From assembly GCA_902478715.1 (NCBI GenBank), contig CABSMC010000087.1, positions 1 through 9,387 on the forward strand: DNA of 9,387 bases, given 5' to 3'. Below the pieces are notes generated by a model that did not search any database, was not told the origin of the DNA, and saw only the letters and a program-made list of their open reading frames with translations. This DNA is from an uncultured Adlercreutzia sp. (GTDB taxonomy: Bacteria > Actinomycetota > Coriobacteriia > Coriobacteriales > Eggerthellaceae). The first letter of the stretch is position 1. Each line of letters opens with the position of its first letter. The translations under genes were made by a program, and so were the position numbers. This document shows, piece by piece, positions 5,181 through 9,387 of this stretch.

Positions 5181-6683
5181 ATGCCTTCAGCGCAGAGTGA
5201 ATTTTCTGAAAACACCGAAGTTGCGAAAAGCACTTTCTCCCCCCAGCAGAAGCGACAGGTCGTTTGGTGCTTTTTCAGCCTCCTGTTCCTCATGCCCTAC
5301 CTGCAGCACAACTTCTTCCACACTACGCTTTTCGGCGTATTCGGAACAAGCAGTTTCGCCGTCTTCACCCTTTTTTCGACCGTTCTCGCCCTGTGTCTCG
5401 CCTGCTGCATCGCCCTCCAGAAACAGGTAGGGCAGTGGCTTGCCATGCGCTCCAGCATCGTGGCGCTATCCGCCGTGGCGCTGGGAGGAACAGCTGCCAT
5501 TTTCGTTGCCCCGACTTTATTCGACGCCGATGTCGCTCTGATTTGGGGGCTTCTCGGTGCCGTTTGCTATGCTGTGGGGCTCTCGGGGGTTGCCGTGCGC
5601 ACGTTCATGGTGCTTGGGGAGCTCAGTTGCCAGACTGACCTGAAAACGGTCGTCACCACCATTCTAATTGCGGCGCTCGTCAGTCTAACCGCCTTCGCGA
5701 AGCTCGTTCCCACACAGCTCTACACTTTCATCGCCATCTGCGGCGTGGGGCTTTCCGGGGCGGCTCAAATCGGCTTCGGCGCCCTTGAGCCCCCCGCCAA
5801 GGCCCGCGATGCAACCAAGCCCGCCTTGTCCGATGCCTATAATCGCAGCTGGCAATTTTTCTACGTGATCTTCTTCGCCATCGTGCTCTTGCACGGACTG
5901 CTGTATGTCGCCGACCCCACCATTGAGAGCCGTGGTGATGCCCCGCTGTCCTTGACGATCACTTTTGTGCTCCTGCTCGCTCTCAGCTTGATCCTTGCGG
6001 GAGCGTCCTCAAAGCCGAACCAGTATCTCCAAATCATCTGTCTGTTCGGCAATGTGCTCTTCGTTTTCCTATTCCTCGGCTTGATAGCCGTCAGCTTCCT
6101 CTCGGTCACGCATGGCGATTTTTCCTTTGCCGCCATCGTGGTGCTGGCACTTGCCCGCGTGTTCGACGGCCTGCTTCTTGTCGCCCTGGCCGTGAACTCC
6201 TTCTCGGGGAACTCGGGCCCTGTGCGCAGCTTCTCCCTGTACCTTTTAATACTTTACTGGCTACCAACGGCGTTTTCCTATGTGCTGCTTCCTGTCTTGA
6301 CCACCAACTTCGCGTTCGACACCTCTGCCATCCTCGGATCGGCCTCGCTTGCCATTGCCGCCGTGCTCGTGCTCGCCATCGTAGTCATCTTCTCCTTCTT
6401 CATGGTGAAGGCCGGCCCGCGTGAGTCGAAGGAAGACGGCAACACCAATGCGGAGAACCGCCGGACGGCCTGCGCATTCCTTGCAAGGCAGTTCGGCCTT
6501 ACCCAGCGGGAAGAGGAAGTGCTCTATTACGTTTCCCTCGGCTATTCGAGCAAGATTGCCGGCGAGAAGCTTTTCGTTGCCCCCGGCACGGTGCAATCGC
6601 ACACAAAGCGCATCTACACGAAACTGGGCGTTCATTCCAAGCAACAGCTCATTAGCCTTGTCGATGAGTCCGAGAGCAAATAG
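5181..6683 (+). CDS. membrane-bound LuxR-family transcriptional regulator (12 predicted TM segments plus C-terminal HTH)
   Basis: This 500-residue protein probably senses a signal in or across the membrane and controls the adjacent reductase gene. Residues from about 26 to 415 contain roughly twelve hydrophobic segments arranged like a transporter-type bundle. A short charged linker (about 416-430, rich in E, K, D, N) leads to a LuxR-type helix-turn-helix at 440-497: LTQREEEVL, then GYSSKIAGEKLFVAPGTVQSH and IYTKLGVHSKQQLISLV. There is no receiver domain, so activation is not by a classical histidine kinase phosphotransfer. Start: ATG at 5181 with AGGGGA (5169-5174) six bases before. The ATG at 5034 would lie between the candidate promoter and the dyad and adds a polar, Arg/Lys-rich 49 residues with no good ribosome site. 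This architecture, divergent from an exported flavoprotein, is a recurrent theme in Eggerthellaceae. The ligand is unknown. Confidence 0.9.
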   Translation: MPSAQSEFSENTEVAKSTFSPQQKRQVVWCFFSLLFLMPYLQHNFFHTTLFGVFGTSSFAVFTLFSTVLALCLACCIALQKQVGQWLAMRSSIVALSAVALGGTAAIFVAPTLFDADVALIWGLLGAVCYAVGLSGVAVRTFMVLGELSCQTDLKTVVTTILIAALVSLTAFAKLVPTQLYTFIAICGVGLSGAAQIGFGALEPPAKARDATKPALSDAYNRSWQFFYVIFFAIVLLHGLLYVADPTIESRGDAPLSLTITFVLLLALSLILAGASSKPNQYLQIICLFGNVLFVFLFLGLIAVSFLSVTHGDFSFAAIVVLALARVFDGLLLVALAVNSFSGNSGPVRSFSLYLLILYWLPTAFSYVLLPVLTTNFAFDTSAILGSASLAIAAVLVLAIVVIFSFFMVKAGPRESKEDGNTNAENRRTACAFLARQFGLTQREEEVLYYVSLGYSSKIAGEKLFVAPGTVQSHTKRIYTKLGVHSKQQLISLVDESESK

Positions 6684-6721
6684 ATTTAACCGAGATTCAC
6701 GAAGGCCAAAGGCAGATTGGA

Positions 6722-6795
6722 CGGTTGCCGCTGCAGACGGAGCCTGCGCTACGGGGTCGGTCTTGTAGCGCAGCCTTTGCCTGCGGCGGCAACCG
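6722..6795. terminator. long hairpin between convergent luxR-type gene and purB, probable two-sided terminator
   Basis: The outer stem pairs 6722-6736 with 6781-6795 (15 bp, one G-T wobble). The inner stem pairs CTGCGCTAC (6744-6752) with GTAGCGCAG (6765-6773) around a 12-nt loop. Most of the segment between the stems can also pair weakly. GGCAG at 6711-6715 and CTGCC at 6806-6810 may extend the structure. There is no T-tract on either side. Its size is more than a simple terminator needs, so it could be a dispersed palindromic repeat. Confidence 0.5.
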
Positions 6796-6827
6796 GATTG
6801 TCTTCCTGCCAGCTGCGAGTGCACTCC

Positions 6828-8177
6828 CTAGAACTCCAGGGCCTCCAGGCGGTCGAACACCACGTCTTTGCGGGTGAGGAAGTCCCAGGGGTCGAAGATC
6901 TCGTCCAGCTTCTCCTGGCTAAGCAGGGCCATGGCCTCGTCGTCGGCCTCCAGGCGCTCGCGGTAGGTGGGGCCGTCCACGGCGTTCTGGATATCCTCCC
7001 ACACCTTCATGGCGTTGCGCTGCACGATAACGTAGGCGTCCTCGCGGGAGATGCCCGCGTCCACGAGCGCCAGCAGCACCTTGCTGGAGAAGATGAGGCC
7101 CTTCGTGCGCCACAGGTTGTGCTCCATCTTGGCCGGGTAGGTCTGCAGACCGTCGAGCATCCACTGCATCTTCCCGAACATGTAATCGAGCGCCGTGAAA
7201 CTGTCGGCCAGCACCACGCGCTCGGCGCCGGAGTGCGAGATGTCGCGCTCGAACCACAGGGCCACGTTGTCGAAGGCCACCTGAGCGTTCGCCTTCACCA
7301 CGCGGGCCAAGCCGCAGACGCGCTCGGCTGTGATGGGGTTGCGCTTGTGAGGCATCGCCGAGGAGCCCTTCTGGCCCTTGGTGAACGGCTCTTCCGCCTC
7401 GATGACGTCGGACTGCTGCAGCAGGCGCACCTGCATGGCGATGGACTCAAGCGTGGAAGCCGTCACGGCGAGGGCCGCCATCACCTGGGCGTGGCGGTCG
7501 CGGGCGAGCACCTGGGTGGACAGCGGATCGGGGGTGAGGCCCAACTTCTCGCAGACGTAGGTTTCCACGAAGGGATCGATGGATGAGTAGGTGCCCACCG
7601 CACCGGAGATGGCGCCGGTGGCGGCCACGGCGCGGGCCTCCTCCATGCGGGTGAGGGCGCGCTTCAAGGCCCAGGCCCAGCTGCCGAACTTCATGCCGAA
7701 GGTCATGGGCTCGGCGTGGATGCCATGGGTGCGGCCCACGCACAACGTGTTTTGGAACTCGAAGGCGCGGCGCTTGCAGGTCTCGCCCAAGCGCTTGATG
7801 TCGTCGATGATGATATCACAGGCCTGGGTGACCTGGTAGGACAGGGCCGTGTCGCCCAGGTCGGAGGAGGTCATGCCGTAGTGCACCCAGCGGCTCGGTT
7901 TGTCGGCGCCCTCGGGAATGTCGGCGTCGATGTAGTTGGCCATACAGGTGGTGAACGCGATGACGTCGTGGTTCGTCACCTTCTCGATTTCGTCGATCTC
8001 CTCCACGGTGAAGTCGGCGTGGTCGCGAATCCACTGGGCCTCCTCGCGCGTGATACCCGCCTGGCCGAGCTCGGCCTGGGCCTCGCAGGCCAAGACCTCG
8101 ATCTCCTTCCAAATGGCGAACTTGTTCTCAAGCTCCCAGATGCGACCCATTTCCGGACGAGTGTAGCGACCGATCAT
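6828..8177 (-). CDS. purB: adenylosuccinate lyase
   Basis: PurB catalyses two fumarate-releasing eliminations in purine synthesis: SAICAR to AICAR, and adenylosuccinate to AMP. It acts in the cytoplasm as a homotetramer. At 449 residues its length is normal for the family (Bacillus subtilis PurB is about 430). The superfamily signature is GSSAMPHKRNP (271-281), holding the catalytic serine loop. TSSDLGDTA (103-111) and GRTHGIHAEP (148-157, general acid/base His151) are the other conserved blocks, and His70 in NHDVIAF is the second expected histidine. The N-terminus MIGRYTRPEMGRIW is typical. ATG at 8177 has AAAGGAAA upstream on the minus strand. The stop is a TAG at 6828-6830. It appears to be a single-gene transcript with its own promoter (8244-8272), convergent with the LuxR-type gene. 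No anomalies were seen. Confidence 0.97.
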   Translation of the reverse strand: MIGRYTRPEMGRIWELENKFAIWKEIEVLACEAQAELGQAGITREEAQWIRDHADFTVEEIDEIEKVTNHDVIAFTTCMANYIDADIPEGADKPSRWVHYGMTSSDLGDTALSYQVTQACDIIIDDIKRLGETCKRRAFEFQNTLCVGRTHGIHAEPMTFGMKFGSWAWALKRALTRMEEARAVAATGAISGAVGTYSSIDPFVETYVCEKLGLTPDPLSTQVLARDRHAQVMAALAVTASTLESIAMQVRLLQQSDVIEAEEPFTKGQKGSSAMPHKRNPITAERVCGLARVVKANAQVAFDNVALWFERDISHSGAERVVLADSFTALDYMFGKMQWMLDGLQTYPAKMEHNLWRTKGLIFSSKVLLALVDAGISREDAYVIVQRNAMKVWEDIQNAVDGPTYRERLEADDEAMALLSQEKLDEIFDPWDFLTRKDVVFDRLEALEF

Positions 8178-8243
8178 GCGCGTTTCCTTTCCCTGGCAGT
8201 CTGCGCGGACGCCTCAGCGGCCTGCGCGTTTTCCTTCGTGAAC

Positions 8244-8272
8244 AGGGTACCAGAAATAGCCCGCTTCGTCGG
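8244..8272 (-). promoter_or_regulatory. predicted purB promoter
   Basis: On the minus strand: -35-like CCGACG (8272-8267), a 17-bp spacer, then TACCCT (8249-8244) preceded by TGG, that is an extended -10 of the TAnnnT type used in actinobacteria. The leader would be about 60 nt. The -35 is weak (3 of 6). Confidence 0.4.
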
Positions 8273-8385
8273 CGGCTCTCGCCCAAGCGATCGATTCCGG
8301 CGCGCCGAGACGCCGCGGCATCGCCAGCACACGTCGGTCTGTGCGCAAATCAGCAGGATTCTTTGAGCAACGAGGAATATTTTCG

Positions 8386-8414
8386 TTGCAGAAACCGGAG
8401 CGCTCGGGTAAGAT
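8386..8414 (+). promoter_or_regulatory. predicted tRNA-Ser promoter
   Basis: TTGCAG (8386-8391), a 17-bp spacer, TAAGAT (8409-8414). Transcription would start near 8421, about six bases before the mature tRNA. The -35 overlaps the right arm of a 7-bp inverted repeat, GCAACGA (8367-8373) and TCGTTGC (8383-8389). Confidence 0.5.
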
Positions 8415-8426
8415 GCATTGTTACGC

Positions 8427-8517
8427 GGAGGAGTGACCGAGAGGCCGAAGGTGCTCGCCTGCTAAGTGAGTATGCCCCACAAGGGCATCTAGGGTTCGAA
8501 TCCCTACTCCTCCGCCA
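8427..8517 (+). tRNA. tRNA-Ser (anticodon GCU, reads AGC/AGU)
   Basis: This is a complete class II tRNA. Acceptor stem GGAGGAG (8427-8433) pairs with CTCCTCC (8507-8513), followed by discriminator G8514 and an encoded CCA (8515-8517). The anticodon stem CTCGC/GTGAG (8454-8458, 8466-8470; one G-T pair) encloses the loop CTGCTAA with anticodon GCT at 8461-8463. The long variable arm ATGCCC/GGGCAT (8472-8477, 8483-8488) is the serine hallmark. The T arm TAGGG-TTCGAAT-CCCTA spans 8490-8506. It is followed by an intrinsic terminator. Confidence 0.98.
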
Positions 8518-8527
8518 CTTTGCCTGT

Positions 8528-8552
8528 AACGCCCTCAACCGAGGGCGTTTTT
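8528..8552 (+). terminator. intrinsic terminator after tRNA-Ser
   Basis: AACGCCCTC (8528-8536) and GAGGGCGTT (8541-8549) form a perfect 9-bp stem with loop AACC, and the T-tract TTTTT occupies 8548-8552. It lies 10 bases after the tRNA CCA and just before the end of the convergent small membrane gene. Confidence 0.9.
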
Positions 8553-8557
8553 CGTTG

Positions 8558-8920
8558 TCATTTCTCCCACGGCCAGCGGCGGCGGGTGGTGGCGGTGAGG
8601 CGCTTCTTGCGATAGCTGGGGTTGTTCTTGAGGAAGCGCCAGTTGGCGAGGCGGGTGATGAGAAGGCCGACAAGTCCAACGACCATAAAGCTGAGCGACA
8701 GGTCGAGCACCGCCGGGGCGTTGTCGAAGAAGGCGTACACCGACGCCAGGGCGAAGAAGCCGACGACGATGCCGTTGAACCAGGTGAAGATTTTGATAAG
8801 CACCTCTTTGGCGCGAGCCGGGGAATGGCGGTAGGTGACCACCACATAGATGAGTCCCGCCGCCACCGCCATGATGATGAGCAGGGGCACGACGCGGGAC
8901 AGACGAGCGAGAAAGCCCAT
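8558..8920 (-). CDS. small membrane protein of unknown function (three predicted TM segments)
   Basis: This is a 120-residue protein that I do not recognise. Hydrophobic segments lie at about 10-30 (VPLLIIMAVAAGLIYVVV), 45-66 (TWFNGIVVGFFALASVYAFF) and 72-92 (DLSLSFMVVGLVGLLIT). The short loop after the first segment is basic, and the C-terminus is strongly basic (NNPSYRKKRLTATTRRRWPW), so by the positive-inside rule the tail is probably cytoplasmic. No catalytic motif or conserved cysteines are visible. ATG at 8920 has AGAGAGGATGAG directly upstream on the minus strand, a good ribosome site. It lies 133 bp downstream of ispE on the same strand and may be read through from it, although a weak promoter (8994-8999) is possible. 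The clean reading frame, ribosome site and membrane pattern make it a real gene; its function is open. Confidence 0.75.
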   Translation of the reverse strand: MGFLARLSRVVPLLIIMAVAAGLIYVVVTYRHSPARAKEVLIKIFTWFNGIVVGFFALASVYAFFDNAPAVLDLSLSFMVVGLVGLLITRLANWRFLKNNPSYRKKRLTATTRRRWPWEK

Positions 8921-8993
8921 TTCTCATCCTCTCTCTTCGGGCGGCATCGGCGAGATACCTCGGGGCGCTAGCGCGTACGATTGCGACAGTGCC

Positions 8994-8999
8994 AGTGTA
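8994..8999 (-). promoter_or_regulatory. possible -10 box of the small membrane protein gene
   Basis: On the minus strand, TACACT (8999-8994) has the TAnnnT form and follows a T-rich stretch. No clear -35 is seen 16-18 bp upstream. The leader would be about 68 nt and contains the 10-bp palindrome GCGCTAGCGC (8965-8974). This is a weak call. Confidence 0.22.
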
Positions 9000-9053
9000 T
9001 ACGAAAAAGACGGGTGCCGAACGACGGCGCGGCGATTCGTTACCCGGCGCTCT

Positions 9054-9387
9054 TTATCGCGAAGGAACGACGGCGGCGCGCAGGCCGGAGAGGCTCGTCG
9101 GGCGCGCCCACCAGCCGTGGGCCGTGGCAGCCGTGGCGATGCGGCTGGCCTCGGCGAAGGTGTCCACGAGGGCAAAGGTGGCCGAGCCGCTGCCGGAGAG
9201 GAGCACGCTTTCGCTGCCTGCCTGTTCCGCGAGCCATTCGCGAATGGAGGACAGCTCGGGCAACAGGGCCTCGGCCGCCGGCGCGAGGTTGTTGGCGAGA
9301 ACCATGTCGTCGGCGCGAGTAGCGGCGAGGTCGCAAGCGAGCGCGTCTTGGGGCACGGGGCGCGAGGCGGCGTCGAAGCGCTCGTAG
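9054..9387 (-). CDS. ispE: 4-diphosphocytidyl-2-C-methyl-D-erythritol kinase, C-terminal part (partial)
   Basis: IspE phosphorylates CDP-methylerythritol with ATP in the MEP pathway of isoprenoid precursor synthesis, in the cytoplasm. Only the last 110 residues are present; the gene continues beyond the right edge of the window, so the start is not visible. The frame is open from the edge (YERFDAASRP at its beginning matches the segment before the C-terminal GHMP domain). NNLAPAAEALLPEL (32-45) is the conserved helix of IspE, and VLLSGSGSATFALV (61-74) is the GHMP-kinase glycine-rich third motif. The full protein is usually 280-300 residues, so about a third is seen. The stop is a TAA at 9056-9054. 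Other GHMP kinases are possible, but the combination of the two motifs with this spacing is typical of IspE. Confidence 0.85.
   Translation of the reverse strand, partial: YERFDAASRPVPQDALACDLAATRADDMVLANNLAPAAEALLPELSSIREWLAEQAGSESVLLSGSGSATFALVDTFAEASRIATAATAHGWWARPTSLSGLRAAVVPSR

Noticed and set aside
3362..8177. Idea that purB, which releases fumarate, supplies the neighbouring fumarate-reductase-like enzyme
   Set aside because: PurB is cytoplasmic and the reductase is exported and lacks the fumarate-site residues; the genes have separate promoters and opposite controls. Adjacency looks coincidental.
8427..8560. tRNA-Ser 3' end as a prophage or island attachment site
   Set aside because: No integrase, no repeated tRNA end and no foreign-looking DNA follow; an intrinsic terminator and a normal gene come next.
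8350..8847. 165-codon minus-strand frame
   Set aside because: It reads straight through the tRNA-Ser gene and its terminator and overlaps the better-supported small membrane gene in another frame.

Overview
The window looks like chromosomal DNA of a high-GC anaerobic actinobacterium of the Coriobacteriia, most likely an Eggerthellaceae member (Eggerthella, Gordonibacter, Adlercreutzia or a relative). This is inferred from the gene types, not from a database match. The best clue is a Tat-exported FAD-dependent reductase transcribed divergently from a LuxR-type regulator that carries about twelve membrane segments, a pairing characteristic of that family. GTG starts, strong purine-rich ribosome binding sites and TAnnnT-like -10 boxes fit as well.

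Layout, left to right. (1) 1-141: possibly the last codons of a plus-strand gene and a small inverted repeat. (2) 142-1413, minus: a Tat-type lipoprotein of glycoside hydrolase family 3 with the NagZ active-site signature. Its leader (1414-1533) holds an 18-bp tandem repeat and a good promoter. (3) 1662-3257, plus: a two-gene unit of a CcdA-type membrane thiol transporter and a membrane-anchored TlpA/ResA-like thioredoxin, closed by a hairpin at 3303-3334. (4) 3362-6683: the exported flavoprotein reductase (minus) and the membrane-bound LuxR regulator (plus), separated by 181 bp with overlapping candidate promoters, repeated half-sites and a 49-bp dyad. (5) 6722-6795: a long hairpin between convergent genes. 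(6) 6828-8177, minus: purB, adenylosuccinate lyase, with its promoter. (7) 8427-8517, plus: tRNA-Ser(GCU) with promoter and intrinsic terminator. (8) 8558-8920, minus: a small three-segment membrane protein of unknown function. (9) 9054-9387, minus: the C-terminal third of ispE (MEP isoprenoid pathway), cut by the window edge.

How they work together: the reductase and regulator probably form a substrate-responsive anaerobic respiration or detoxification module. The reductase lacks any heme motif, so its electron donor must be encoded elsewhere, and the residues expected in a true fumarate reductase active site appear replaced, so its substrate is unknown. The CcdA-TlpA pair next door moves reducing power across the membrane to extracytoplasmic thiols, for cytochrome c maturation or repair of exported enzymes. 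A functional link to the reductase is possible but not shown. purB, tRNA-Ser and ispE are housekeeping genes. No insertion sequence, integrase, CRISPR array or replication origin is visible, and no gene-free stretch exceeds 300 bp.
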